Shown: positions 17,074-26,098, counted from the stretch's first letter. The stretch: DNA of 64,000 nucleotides from Streptomyces cucumeris (GCF_024295805.1 NZ_JANCLX010000010.1:1-64000), one strand, 5' to 3'. A program made the numbers and translations. Notes: generated by a model not told the origin, from the letters alone.

Positions 17074-17499
17074 TCAGAAGACCAACTGGCCGACGCCCAG
17101 CAGATTGCCCTCGCTGTCCCGGAACCAGAAGGCGCGCTCCCCCCGCGCGCCCTTGCTCGGGTAGTTCCCCTCGATCCGGGCGATCCCGCCCTCCGTGCGG
17201 AACCCGGGCACGTCGACCTCCTCGAACACCACACCGCGCCCGCGGAGCTCGGCGGCCGCCGCGTCGAGGTCCGCCACCTCCCAGCCCATCTGGGTGAAGG
17301 TGCCGGACGAGGTCCCGGTCGACTGGAACACCGCGAAGTCCGTACCGCCGCAGCGGTACAGCAGTCCGCCGGGGCGTTCGTCGACGGGCTCCAGGCCCAG
17401 CTTCTCGGCGTAGAAGCGCCGTGCCCGGTCCAGGTCCCGGGCGGGCAGCCGGGTCGCCACGCGGCCCTGGCCCAGGGCGCCGCTGTTGTCTGCGTTCAT
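17074..17499 (-). CDS. VOC-family (glyoxalase/bleomycin-resistance fold) protein
   Basis: A 141-residue single-domain protein. The pattern RLPARDLDRARRFYAEKLGL at the N-terminus, GTDFAVFQS in the middle, and AFWFRDSEGNLLGVGQ at the C-terminus is that of the vicinal-oxygen-chelate family. Two beta-alpha-beta-beta-beta halves are apparent. Start ATG 17499 gives MNADNSGALG; longer upstream readings are not supported. Members bind metals, antibiotics or act as isomerases and lyases; no specific metal-ligand set lets me choose. Probably monocistronic. Confidence 0.8.
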   Translation of the reverse strand: MNADNSGALGQGRVATRLPARDLDRARRFYAEKLGLEPVDERPGGLLYRCGGTDFAVFQSTGTSSGTFTQMGWEVADLDAAAAELRGRGVVFEEVDVPGFRTEGGIARIEGNYPSKGARGERAFWFRDSEGNLLGVGQLVF

Positions 17500-17595
17500 G
17501 GCCCCACTGTGCCGGTGGCGGGCCCGCGCGGCCCGCCGCCGTTCAGCCATCCGGCCCTGGCGCCGCCCGCAGGACAGGTCCGGGTCGGACACGCC

Positions 17596-17765
17596 CTAGG
17601 GTCCGTCTTCAAAGGGGCCGCCCTGCTCCCGACGCCTGGCACGGCACCTCGCTGCGTTGTCGGAGTCGCCCAAGTACGCCCAGTACGAGGGCGATCCTCC
17701 GCCTTGCGATCCACCGCACCAGACGCCGGTCGCGGCCGGACGCCCCCTTTGAAGACGGACCCTAG
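17596..17765. mobile_element. MITE-like palindromic element with 22-bp terminal inverted repeats
   Basis: The two ends, 17596-17617 and 17744-17765, are perfect 22-bp inverted repeats (outer bases CTAGGGTCCGTCTTC). The interior of about 126 bp has no frame and is itself imperfectly self-complementary, for example CCGACGCCTGG near the left against CCAGACGCCGG near the right. Such 170-bp elements recur in Streptomyces genomes and are probably mobilised by a transposase supplied elsewhere. Its right end overlaps the stop codon of the LysR gene. Confidence 0.8.
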
Positions 17766-18742
17766 CGGTGCTCGCCGCCCGGCCGGGTGAGCCCGAGCAG
17801 ATCACGGGCCGGACCGGTGGGGCGGTGTCCGGCGGGCCAGACCGCGCGCAGGTCACGGCGGAGCGTCACGTCGGCCACGGCGACCTCCACCAGCCGCCGG
17901 GCGGAGAGCTCCTCGCGCACGGCCAGCCGGCTGAGCACGGCGGGTCCGGCGCCGCTCACGGCCGCCGCCTTGACCGCGGTGGTGGAGGCGAGCTCCAGCA
18001 GCGGGGCGGCGAGACCGCCGTGGCCGGCGAGGGCGGCGTCCAGTACCTGGCGGGTGCCGGAGCCGCGTTCGCGCAGGATCAGCGGGGTGGCGGCGAGCTC
18101 GGCAGGGCTGATCGCGGCACGGCGGCGGGCCCAGGGGTGGGTGGGGGCGGTGACGACGGCCAGCCGGTCATGGCCGATGACCACCCCGTCCAGCCCACCG
18201 GGCACATCGAGGCCCTCGACGAAGCCGATGTCCGCCTCGTCGCCCAGCAGCCGCCCCGCGACGGCCGCCGTGTTCCCGGCGAGCAGGGAGACGGCGGTGT
18301 CCGGGCGCAGGGTGCGCAGCGCGATCAGCCAGCCGGGCAGCAGGTACTCCGCGATGGTCATGCTGGCGGCCACCCGCAGCCGGGAGTCACGGCGGTCGCG
18401 CAGGGCGTGGACACCCGCGTCGAAGGATTCGGCGGCCTCCACCACCCGCCGTGCCCAGTCGGTGACCAGCGCCCCGGCCTCGGTGACCCGGGAGCCGCGC
18501 GGTGAGCGGTCGACGAGGGCGATGCCCAACTGCCGTTCCATGGCCTGGATCCGGCTGCTCGCGGCGGGCTGGGTGATGCCGAGTTCACGGGCCGCGCGGC
18601 CGAGGCTGCCGAGGCGGGCGACGGCGAGCAGCAGCTCCAGCGCGCCGAGGTCGGGGACGCGGTGCGAGACGGGCGCGGTCGCCGCGCCCCCGTCGGTCCC
18701 GTGGGGTATCGGTGCGCCGCCGTCGTTCCGTCCGTCGCTCAT
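17762..18742 (-). CDS. LysR-family transcriptional regulator
   Basis: A 326-residue regulator. After a polar leader of about 30 residues, the winged helix ALELLLAVARLGSLGRAARE, then GITQPAASSRIQAMERQLG, is classic for LysR. The effector domain starts about residue 115 (RLRVAASMTIAEYLLPGWL) and resembles the CysB/CbbR group with a typical RERGSGTR loop. It is divergent from the TDT transporter gene and likely controls it. The stop TAG (17764-17762) lies inside the terminal repeat of the MITE-like element, so insertion seems to have replaced the original C-terminus. Confidence 0.88.
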   Translation of the reverse strand: MSDGRNDGGAPIPHGTDGGAATAPVSHRVPDLGALELLLAVARLGSLGRAARELGITQPAASSRIQAMERQLGIALVDRSPRGSRVTEAGALVTDWARRVVEAAESFDAGVHALRDRRDSRLRVAASMTIAEYLLPGWLIALRTLRPDTAVSLLAGNTAAVAGRLLGDEADIGFVEGLDVPGGLDGVVIGHDRLAVVTAPTHPWARRRAAISPAELAATPLILRERGSGTRQVLDAALAGHGGLAAPLLELASTTAVKAAAVSGAGPAVLSRLAVREELSARRLVEVAVADVTLRRDLRAVWPAGHRPTGPARDLLGLTRPGGEHR

Positions 18743-18756
18743 AAACGCAGTTTATG
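18740..18756. promoter_or_regulatory. LysR operator candidate
   Basis: CATAAAC-GCA-GTTTATG is a perfect palindrome in the 70-bp gap between the LysR gene and the TDT gene; it fits the T-N11-A LysR pattern. Its left CAT is the complement of the regulator's own ATG, so binding would overlap the start codon and favour autoregulation. Confidence 0.6.
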
Positions 18757-18812
18757 TCCTCATAGGATCGCGGTGTCTGGTGGCCGCCGGGCGGGCGCGC
18801 GAGGCTGCCGTC

Positions 18813-19967
18813 ATGGTCACTGTCGCGCCTGCCCGTCCCCTCCCCGCCACCGTGGGCGGACGCCCCCGGGCGTCCGTACGCCACCTGGGTCCCAACTGGT
18901 ACGCCACGGTGATGGGCACCGCGATCGTGGCCGGCGCGGGCGCCGGTCTGCCGGTGGGGGTCCCCGGGCTGCGCGCGGTGTGCCGCCTGGTGTGGGCGCT
19001 GTCGGTGCTGATGCTGGCCGTCGTGCTGGTGGCCCGTGCGGCGCACTGGACCCGCCACCGCGACCGGGCCCGCGACCACCTGCTGGACCCGGCGGTCGCG
19101 CCGTTCTACGGCTGTCTGGCGATGGCGCTGCTCGCGGTCGGCGGCGGCACGCTGTCGATGGGCGCGGACGTCATCGGCGTCACGGCGGCGGTGGCGGTGG
19201 ACGCGGTGCTGTGGACGGCGGGGACGCTGCTGGGCCTGGTGGTCGCCGCCGGGATCCCGTACCTGATGGTGACCCGCCACCGGATCGGCCCCGCGGACGC
19301 CTCCCCGGTGTGGCTGCTGCCCGTGGTGGCGCCGATGGTGTCGGCGGCGCTCGGCCCGCCGCTGGTGCCGCATCTGCCCGCCGGGCAGTGGCGCGCGGCC
19401 ATGCTGCTGGGGTGTGCCGCGCTGATGGGGGCGAGTCTGCTGGCGACCCTGCTCATGCTGCCGCTGGTCTTCGGCCGTCTGGTGCGGCACGGGCCCCTGC
19501 CGGTCGCGCTGACGCCCACGCTCTTCCTGGTCCTCGGCCCGCTCGGACAGTCCACGACGGCCGCGGGCGCGCTGGCCGACGCGGTGCGGTCCGCGGGGTA
19601 CACCGGGGCCCCGGAGGCCGTCGCGCGGTTCGCCTCGGTGGCCTACGGGGTGCCGGTGACGGGGTTCGCGCTGCTGTGGCTGGCGCTGGCCGGGGCGATG
19701 GTGGTGCGGGCCGTGCGGCGCGGTATGCCGTTCGCGATGACGTGGTGGGGGTTCACCTTCCCGGTGGGCACCTGCGTCACGGGCGCGGCGGCGCTGTCCC
19801 GCCACACCGGGCTGGACGCGTTCGGCTGGCTGTCGGTGGGGCTGTACGGCCTGCTGGTGGCGGCGTGGGCGCTGGTCGCGGCGCGGACGGCGGCCGGCCT
19901 GGCCCACGGCACCCTCCTCGCTCCCCCACCGTCGGCCGGCCCGTCCCCGGCCGCCGTCCGCGGATGA
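18813..19967 (+). CDS. TDT-family (TehA/SLAC1-like) transporter
   Basis: A 384-residue membrane protein with ten hydrophobic helices. Family marks are the N-terminal HLGPNWYATVMGTAIVA and the repeated small-residue helices (for example VAYGVPVTGFALLWLALAGA, and FAMTWWGFTFPVGT near the C-terminus). TDT carriers move dicarboxylates, tellurite-related anions or sulfite, and the SLAC1 branch conducts anions; the substrate is not resolved. Start ATG 18813; no strong ribosome-binding site is evident. Divergent from the LysR gene, which probably regulates it. Confidence 0.85.
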   Translation: MVTVAPARPLPATVGGRPRASVRHLGPNWYATVMGTAIVAGAGAGLPVGVPGLRAVCRLVWALSVLMLAVVLVARAAHWTRHRDRARDHLLDPAVAPFYGCLAMALLAVGGGTLSMGADVIGVTAAVAVDAVLWTAGTLLGLVVAAGIPYLMVTRHRIGPADASPVWLLPVVAPMVSAALGPPLVPHLPAGQWRAAMLLGCAALMGASLLATLLMLPLVFGRLVRHGPLPVALTPTLFLVLGPLGQSTTAAGALADAVRSAGYTGAPEAVARFASVAYGVPVTGFALLWLALAGAMVVRAVRRGMPFAMTWWGFTFPVGTCVTGAAALSRHTGLDAFGWLSVGLYGLLVAAWALVAARTAAGLAHGTLLAPPPSAGPSPAAVRG

Positions 19968-20250
19968 CCGGAGGCGGATGACCGGCGCCCGGCCGGTGGT
20001 GGCCGGTCCCGCAGAACGCGACGGGTACGCCCGACCGGCCCCGTGGACCGGAACCCACTCGGCGCGCCCGGCACACCCCACGGCCGGCACTGCCCTATGG
20101 GCCCACCGCCGGAAGGCGACCGGCACGGTCCGGAGGCGCACCCGGCCCGCGGGGCCGGCGGCCTCAACCCTGCTCAGTGCGGAGGTCCTTGGCGCACCCG
20201 GCAGCCGGAACATCCCGCGAACGCCGAACGCCCCACGGGGCCGGGCCGGG

Positions 20251-20988
20251 TCAGTCCGCCGACGTCAGCGCGGCGGTGAGCACCGCCGGGGCCGCCGCCA
20301 ACGAGGGCCCGTACCAGGTGAGATGGCGGCCGCTGACCAGGGCCGCGGGCAGGCCGGGGAACGCCTCGGGGCCGTCGTCGGCCGTGAAGCGGTACGGCTC
20401 GTCCGGCAGGACCACCAGATCCGCGCCCGCGGCCGTCAACGCGTCGAGCGGGATACGGGGATAGCGCTCCTCGTGGCCGCTGTAGAGGTGGCGTACGCCG
20501 AGCCGGGCGAGGACGTCCCCGGCGAAGGTGTCCCGGCCCAGCACCATCCACGGCCGCCGCCACACCGGGACGACGGCGCGCCGCGGCGGGCCGTCGGGGG
20601 TGATGTCCGCCCAGGCCGCCTCGGCCTCGTCCAGCCAGCCGGGGCGCGGCAGTCCGCAGCCGCGCACCAGGACGCGGTCCAGTTCGCTGAACGCCTGCTC
20701 CAGGGTGCGCACTTCGGTGACCAGCACGGAGAGGCCGGCGGCGCGCAGCGCGTCGAGGTCGGGGGCGCGGTTCTCCTCCTCGTTGGCGATGACGAGATCG
20801 GGTGCGAGGGCGGCGATCCGCGCGGTGTCGGGGTTCTTGGTGCCGCCGATCCGCTCCGCGCCGAGACCGGGCGGATGGGTGCACCAGTCGGTCACCCCGG
20901 CCAGCAGCTCGGGCGCGGTGGCAGCGACCGCCTCGGTGAGCGAGGGCACGAGGGACACCACACGCCGGACGGGGGTGCGAGGGCTCAT
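20251..20988 (-). CDS. Corrinoid-binding-protein-like (TroA/BtuF fold) protein
   Basis: A 245-residue protein with the helical-backbone metal-receptor fold: RVVSLVPSLTEAVAATAPELL, GTKNPDTARIAALAPDLVIANEEEN, and AAGADLVVLPDEPYRF. Unlike ABC binding proteins, it has no signal peptide or lipobox, so it is probably cytoplasmic, as for a group annotated in actinobacteria as cobalamin-binding. Start ATG 20988. No permease or ATPase neighbours it. The spacer to the left (19968-20250) holds no gene I can support. Confidence 0.75.
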   Translation of the reverse strand: MSPRTPVRRVVSLVPSLTEAVAATAPELLAGVTDWCTHPPGLGAERIGGTKNPDTARIAALAPDLVIANEEENRAPDLDALRAAGLSVLVTEVRTLEQAFSELDRVLVRGCGLPRPGWLDEAEAAWADITPDGPPRRAVVPVWRRPWMVLGRDTFAGDVLARLGVRHLYSGHEERYPRIPLDALTAAGADLVVLPDEPYRFTADDGPEAFPGLPAALVSGRHLTWYGPSLAAAPAVLTAALTSAD

Positions 20989-21064
20989 CGCTCCACCGTA
21001 CGGCGTACCCGCCGCCGTACCGCCGGGGCCGTGCCGGGTCCGCCGCGCCCGCCGGGTCCGCGAA

Positions 21065-21114
21065 ACGCCGCCGCCGCGGCCCGGAGCGGATGCTCCCGGC
21101 CGCGGCGGCGGCGT
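21065..21114 (-). terminator. Strong hairpin ending the betaine-transporter operon
   Basis: Two 23-base arms (21065-21087 and 21092-21114) pair with a single mismatch around a 4-nt loop, 25 bases past the permease stop. Confidence 0.75.
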
Positions 21115-21139
21115 GCGGTCGTGGTGGTGACGCGGTGGG

Positions 21140-23755
21140 TCAGGAAGCCACCGGTGCCATCTTGTCCACGATGCCGGGGTGGGCGTCGATCCACTTCTGG
21201 ACGCCCTCCTCCTCATTGCCCTTGCCCGCGTCCTGCACGGACGCCTCAAGGCTCGCGAGCTCCTTCTCGGTCATGTGCCACTTCTTCAGCCACCCGTTGA
21301 ACTCCGGGTACTTCTGCGGGAAGGACTTGTTGGCGAGGGTGTGGAGCTGGTTGTTGGCCCCGAACGCCTTCTGCGGGTCCGCCAGCTTGGTGAGCTTGTA
21401 CTTGTTGTACGCCCAGTGCGGGGACCACAGGACGACGGCCACCGGCTCCTTCTTGGCGTACGAGCGCTCGAGCTGAGCGAGCATCGCCGGGGAGGAACCG
21501 TTGGTGACCTCGTACTCCTTGTCCAGGCCGTACTGCTTGAGGACCTTGCTGTTGAGCAGCTTCATCTCGCCGGTGCCCGGCTCGATGCCGACGATCCTGC
21601 CCTTGAAGAGCCCGGACTTGCCCTTGAGGTCCGCCAGGGACTTCACGTCCTTGACATAGGAGGGCACCGCGATCTCGAGCGAGGTCTTGTCGTACCACGC
21701 CCCGACATCGACGAGATTCTTCTTGTACCGGTCCCAGTACTGTTTCTGTGCGACCGGCAGCCAGCCGTCGAATTCGACATCGATCTGCCCGGTGCTCATT
21801 CCGGTGAACATCGATCCGACGTCGTACTGCTTGATCTCCGGCTTGTAGCCGCGCCGCTCCAGGACGTTCTGCCACAGATAGGTGGTGGCGATGTCCTCGT
21901 CCCACGGGAAGTAGCCGATCTGGGGCGCGGCACCGGCGTCCTTGCCCTTCTGGTCGCCGCCCGGCACCGGGGCGAGCTTGTTGACCATGCCGGGGTTCTT
22001 CTTCAGCCAGGCCTGTACGCCCTGCTGCTCATTGCCCTTGCCCGCGTCCTGGATGGCCGCCTCGAGGCTGGTGAGCTGCTTCTCGTCCAGCTTGAACTTC
22101 TTCATCCACTCAGCGACCTGCGGGTTCTCCTTCGAGAAGCCCTTACGCGCGACGGTGTCGATGTGGTCGCCCTTGCCGAAGGCGCCCTTGGGGTCCTTGA
22201 GCTTGGTGAGCTTGTACTTGTTGTACGCCCAGTGCGGGGACCACAGGGTGACCGCGATCGGCTCCTTCTTGGCGTAGGAGCGGTCGAGCTGCGCGAGCAT
22301 GGCCGCGGTGGAGCCCTTGACCAGCGTGTAGTCCTTGAGCCCGTAGTCCGGGATGACCTTGTCCTGCATCAGCTTCATCTCACCGGCGCCGGGCTCGATG
22401 CCGATGATCTTCTTCTGGAAGGTGGAGGACTTGCTCTTGAGGTCCTCCAGCGACTTCACGCCCTTGACGTACGACGGCACGGCGACCTCCAGCGAGGTCT
22501 TGTCGTACCAGGAGCCGAGCTTCTCCAGCTGGCCCTTGTACTTCGACCAGTACGCGGCGTGGGTGGCCGGCAGCCAGGCGTCGGTCTGCAGGTCGACGTT
22601 GCCCGCGGCCAGACCGGTCCACAGGGCGCCGACGTCGTAGGACTGCACCTTGGGCTTGAAGCCGCGCTGCTCCAGGAGCTCCTTCCACAGGAAGGTGGAG
22701 GCCACGCCCTCGTCCCAGTTGATGTAGCCGATGTCGACCGACTGGCCCTTGCCGACGTTGGCGGAGACGGCGGGGCCGGCCTCGTCGCTGCCGAACATCT
22801 TCATCCCGCCGGCGACCAGGGCCAGGATGACCACACCGACCATCGCGACCGAGGTCGCGGGCCGCCAGTGGAGCACCTTCGCACCCTTGAGTCCCTTGGC
22901 CCGTTCCTTGGCCAGCGCACGGCGGGCGAGCGGGGAGACACGCTGATTGAGCGCGCTGGTCATCCGGTCCAGGTACATGGCCAGGATGACCACCGCGATG
23001 CCGCCCTCGAAGCCCATCGACACATCGACGGAGCTGATCGCCTGGAAGACGGTGGCCCCGAGGCCTGCGGCGCCGACCATACCGGCGATGACGACCATGG
23101 ACAGCGCCAGCATGATCACCTGGTTGATGCCCGCCATGATGGTGGGCAGGGCCAGCGGGAGCTGGACGCGGAGCAGGGTGCGGCGCGGATGGGTGCCGAA
23201 GGCGTCAGCCGCCTCGACCAGCTCCGCATCCACCTGGCGGATGCCCAGTTCCGTCATACGGACGCCCGGGGGCATCGAGAAGATGACGGTCGCGACGACA
23301 CCGGGGACCACCCCGAGGCCGAAGAAGAAGATGCCGGGGATCAGATAGACGAAGGCGGGCATCGTCTGCATGAAGTCCAGTACCGGCCGGATCAGCGCGC
23401 TCACGGTGCGGTTACGGGACGCCCAGATGCCCAGCGGCACCGCGAACACAAGGGTGATCACACCGGCGACCAGCACCAGGGCGAGGGTGTTCATCGCCTC
23501 GCCCCACAGCTCGATCGAATCGATGAGCGCGAAGCCCGCGAAGGCGAGGACGGCGGGCAGCAGACCGCGCAGCCACCAGGCGAGCACCGCGAGGATGCCC
23601 GCCATCAGCAGCGGCTCGGGGGCGCTGAGCGCCGAGTTCACCGCGTCGTACATGCCCTGCACGACCGAGGTGATGAAGTCGAAGAACCAGCTCAGGTTGT
23701 CGCGGAGCCAGTTGACGCCGGAATTGATCCAGTCGCCGAGCGGAATCCTAGGCAC
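21140..23755 (-). CDS. Glycine-betaine ABC permease fused to two tandem substrate-binding domains
   Basis: An 871-residue fusion. Residues about 1-340 are the ProW/OpuAB permease (six or more helices; EAA-type loop LVEAADAFGTHPRRTLLRVQLPLALPTI split here for length: AADAFGTHPRR then VQLPLALP). Residues about 345-600 are a first OpuAC-type binding domain (IGYINWDEGVAST to KNPGMVNKLAPV), and about 610-871 a second copy (IGYFPWDEDIATT to AHPGIVDKMAPV), alike throughout (WSPHWAYNKYKLTKL in both). With two permeases per complex it would present four binding sites. Start GTG 23755 overlaps the ATPase stop by 8 bases. It imports betaine-type osmoprotectants. Confidence 0.93.
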   Translation of the reverse strand: MPRIPLGDWINSGVNWLRDNLSWFFDFITSVVQGMYDAVNSALSAPEPLLMAGILAVLAWWLRGLLPAVLAFAGFALIDSIELWGEAMNTLALVLVAGVITLVFAVPLGIWASRNRTVSALIRPVLDFMQTMPAFVYLIPGIFFFGLGVVPGVVATVIFSMPPGVRMTELGIRQVDAELVEAADAFGTHPRRTLLRVQLPLALPTIMAGINQVIMLALSMVVIAGMVGAAGLGATVFQAISSVDVSMGFEGGIAVVILAMYLDRMTSALNQRVSPLARRALAKERAKGLKGAKVLHWRPATSVAMVGVVILALVAGGMKMFGSDEAGPAVSANVGKGQSVDIGYINWDEGVASTFLWKELLEQRGFKPKVQSYDVGALWTGLAAGNVDLQTDAWLPATHAAYWSKYKGQLEKLGSWYDKTSLEVAVPSYVKGVKSLEDLKSKSSTFQKKIIGIEPGAGEMKLMQDKVIPDYGLKDYTLVKGSTAAMLAQLDRSYAKKEPIAVTLWSPHWAYNKYKLTKLKDPKGAFGKGDHIDTVARKGFSKENPQVAEWMKKFKLDEKQLTSLEAAIQDAGKGNEQQGVQAWLKKNPGMVNKLAPVPGGDQKGKDAGAAPQIGYFPWDEDIATTYLWQNVLERRGYKPEIKQYDVGSMFTGMSTGQIDVEFDGWLPVAQKQYWDRYKKNLVDVGAWYDKTSLEIAVPSYVKDVKSLADLKGKSGLFKGRIVGIEPGTGEMKLLNSKVLKQYGLDKEYEVTNGSSPAMLAQLERSYAKKEPVAVVLWSPHWAYNKYKLTKLADPQKAFGANNQLHTLANKSFPQKYPEFNGWLKKWHMTEKELASLEASVQDAGKGNEEEGVQKWIDAHPGIVDKMAPVAS

Positions 23756-24905
23756 CGGAGATCACCTTCCCTTCCGGTGTACCGGGTCTTTCGGGCCCCT
23801 CGGGTCCCGTTCCGTCGGGCCTGGTGTCCTCCGGCCCGCCGTCGGGCTCGCCGAGGACGGCCAGCAGCCGGGCGCGGGAGACCACACCGATGAGCGAGCC
23901 GTCGTCGTCGGTCACGGCGACCGCGACACCGCTGCGGGAGCAGGGGGTGAACAGCTCGATGATGGGGGTGTCCGCGGTGACGGTGGCCGGGGCGGCCGTC
24001 AGGACGTCCCGCTCGGTGCGAAGCTCGGTGCCGTCGTCGGTGGTGGTGCCCAGCACCTCGGCGGGCTCGGTCATGATCGCTCCGGCGGTGAGCACCCGGC
24101 TGCGGTCGACGTCCTGGGTGAAGGAGGCGACGTAGTCGTTGGCCGGGGTGACCAGGATGTCCTCGGCGCTGCCGATCTGGACGATCCGGCCGTCGCGCAT
24201 CACGGCGATGCGGTCACCGAGCCGCATGGCCTCGTTGAGGTCATGGGTGATGAAGACGATCGTCTTCTTCAGCCGCTTCTGGAGCTGGAGGAGCTGGTCC
24301 TGCATATCGCGGCGGATCAGCGGGTCCAGCGCGCTGAAGGACTCGTCCATCAGCAGCAGGTCGGCATCGGTGGCCAGGGCGCGGGCGAGGCCGACGCGCT
24401 GCTGCATACCGCCGGACAGCTCGTCGGGCCAGGACCGCTCCCAGCCGCCCAGGCCCACCAGCTCGAGCGCCTCGGTGGCGCGCTTGATCCGCTCGGCGCG
24501 CGGTATGCCCTGCACCTCGAGGCCGTAGGCGGCGTTCTCCAGCACGCTGCGGTGCGGGAAGAGGGCGAAGTGCTGGAAGACCATGCTGATCTCGTGGGAC
24601 CGCACCCGGCGCAGATCGCGCGGGTCGAGTCCGGTCAGGTCGCGGCCGTCGAAGTGGACGCTTCCCGCCGTCGGCTCCAGCAGTCCGTTGAGCATCCGCA
24701 GCAGGGTGGACTTACCGGAACCGGAAAGACCCATGACGACGAATATCTGGCCGGCCTCGACGTCGAAGGAGGCGTCGATGACCGCCGCTGTCGTACCCTG
24801 CGCGCGCAGCTCCTCACGGTCGGTGCCGCCCTCGAGTCTCGCCACCGCCTCATCAGGTCGTCTGCCGAACACCTTGTACAGGCGTTCAGCTCGCAGCTTG
24901 GACAC
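23748..24905 (-). CDS. Glycine-betaine/proline ABC transporter ATPase with CBS domains
   Basis: A 385-residue ProV/OpuAA-type ATPase: Walker A GLSGSGKS, Q-loop VFQHFALFPHRSV, signature LSGGMQQR, Walker B LLLMDESFSALD, switch His FITHD. After the ATPase domain a tandem CBS module (about 275-365) senses ionic strength in homologues. A charged C-terminal tail follows. Start: GTG 24905 sits 5 bases after GAGAGG (24916-24911); an in-frame GTG at 24911 overlaps that Shine-Dalgarno and is less likely. It powers the fused permease encoded directly downstream. The 5' leader holds an inverted repeat GCGACC...GGTCGC (about 24937-24960). Confidence 0.92.
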   Translation of the reverse strand: MSKLRAERLYKVFGRRPDEAVARLEGGTDREELRAQGTTAAVIDASFDVEAGQIFVVMGLSGSGKSTLLRMLNGLLEPTAGSVHFDGRDLTGLDPRDLRRVRSHEISMVFQHFALFPHRSVLENAAYGLEVQGIPRAERIKRATEALELVGLGGWERSWPDELSGGMQQRVGLARALATDADLLLMDESFSALDPLIRRDMQDQLLQLQKRLKKTIVFITHDLNEAMRLGDRIAVMRDGRIVQIGSAEDILVTPANDYVASFTQDVDRSRVLTAGAIMTEPAEVLGTTTDDGTELRTERDVLTAAPATVTADTPIIELFTPCSRSGVAVAVTDDDGSLIGVVSRARLLAVLGEPDGGPEDTRPDGTGPEGPERPGTPEGKVISGA

Positions 24906-25115
24906 ACACACCTCTCAGGTAGCACCAAAAAGCGACCCGCCACCCCCGCCGGCAGGTCGCAGAGCGATGCGATATCCGACCGCATGCCCCATGCAATAGT
25001 TGAAATGTTGAACGGGTTCGCTCCGGCTGCGCGCTTGCCCTGATCCGGTTGGCGTAAACCTTTCGGTGGCGCACTTCACACTCCCGGTGCGTCGATGTCC
25101 GCGGGGTACGGCATC

Positions 25116-26051
25116 ATGCGAGGCGTGACGCGACGCCTGATGCTTCTCGATACCGCTTCTCTCTACTTCCGAGCTTATTTCGGAGTGCCGGATTCGGTCA
25201 GAGCTCCGGACGGCACACCTGTGAACGCCGTCCGTGGTCTGCTCGACTTCATCGCCCGGCTGGTGCAGGACCACCGGCCGGACGATCTGGTGGCCTGTAT
25301 GGACTTCGACTGGCGGCCCGGCTGGCGGGTCGAGCTGATCCCCACCTACAAGGCGCACCGGGTGGCCGAGGAGGCACCCGGGGGCGAGGGGGTGGACCAG
25401 GAGGAGGTCCCGGACACCCTCTCCCCCCAGGTCCCGGTGATCGACGCGGTGCTGGACGCGGTGGGCATCGCCCGGGTGGGCGCCGCGGACCACGAGGCGG
25501 ACGATGTGATCGGCACCCTCGCGGACCGGGCCACCGGACCGGTCGACATCGTCACCGGCGACCGCGACCTCTTCCAGCTCGTCGACGACGGCCGGCGGGC
25601 GCGGGTCCTCTATCCGGTCAAGGGCGTCGGCACCCTCCTGCTGGTGGACGAGGCGGCGCTGCGCGAGAAGTACGGCGTGGACGGCCCGGGATACGCGGAC
25701 CTGGCGCTGCTGCGCGGCGATCCCAGCGACGGACTGCCCGGGGTGCCCGGGATCGGCGAGAAGACCGCGGCCAAGCTGCTCGCCGCCCATGGCGACCTGG
25801 CCGGGATCATGGCCGCCGTGGACGATCCGGCCTCGAAGCTCACCCCCTCGCAGCGCAAGCGGCTGGACGAGGCACGGGCCTATGTCGCGGTGGCCCCGAA
25901 GGTGGTGCGGGTGGCCCGGGACGTCCCGCTGCCCGCCTTCGACCCGGCGCTGCCGCGCCGTCCGCGCGATCCGCGGGCACTCGGCGAGCTCGAGGAGCGC
26001 TGGGGCTTGGGAGGATCTTTGCGGCGCCTTCTGTCCACCCTCGAGGGATGA
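25116..26051 (+). CDS. 5'-3' exonuclease (FEN/Pol I N-domain type)
   Basis: A 311-residue stand-alone 5' nuclease. Metal-binding acids appear in order: LMLLDTAS, VACMDFD, EADDVIG, TGDRDLFQL and GDPSDGLPG, followed by the helix-hairpin-helix GVPGIGEKTAAKLL. It resembles the N-terminal domain of DNA polymerase I and removes RNA primers or 5' flaps. Start chosen at ATG 25116 (MRGVTRRLMLLD); ATG 25095 or 25140 are alternatives. It is transcribed away from the betaine operon and just ahead of the iron-regulated gene. Confidence 0.88.
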   Translation: MRGVTRRLMLLDTASLYFRAYFGVPDSVRAPDGTPVNAVRGLLDFIARLVQDHRPDDLVACMDFDWRPGWRVELIPTYKAHRVAEEAPGGEGVDQEEVPDTLSPQVPVIDAVLDAVGIARVGAADHEADDVIGTLADRATGPVDIVTGDRDLFQLVDDGRRARVLYPVKGVGTLLLVDEAALREKYGVDGPGYADLALLRGDPSDGLPGVPGIGEKTAAKLLAAHGDLAGIMAAVDDPASKLTPSQRKRLDEARAYVAVAPKVVRVARDVPLPAFDPALPRRPRDPRALGELEERWGLGGSLRRLLSTLEG

Positions 26052-26055
26052 GCTG

Positions 26056-26074
26056 TTAGGTTAGGTAACCCTAA
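26056..26074 (+). promoter_or_regulatory. DmdR/IdeR-type iron box
   Basis: TTAGGTTAGGTAACCCTAA matches the actinobacterial iron-box consensus TTAGGTTAGGCTAACCTAA at 16 of 19 positions. It lies 25 bases ahead of the siderophore-interacting-protein start, so that gene should be repressed when iron is sufficient. Confidence 0.85.
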
Positions 26075-26098
26075 CTGTTTTTGATCAGGGAGACCGCC

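Noticed and set aside
21179..23893. A 904-codon open frame antisense to the betaine permease
   Set aside because: Composition (runs of Leu, His, Asp, Arg, Gly) reflects the complement of GC-rich codons; the opposite strand encodes a well-recognised transporter.
24912..25115. Osmotic riboswitch (c-di-AMP type) ahead of the betaine operon
   Set aside because: No conserved core of that riboswitch was recognised; only a simple inverted repeat is present.
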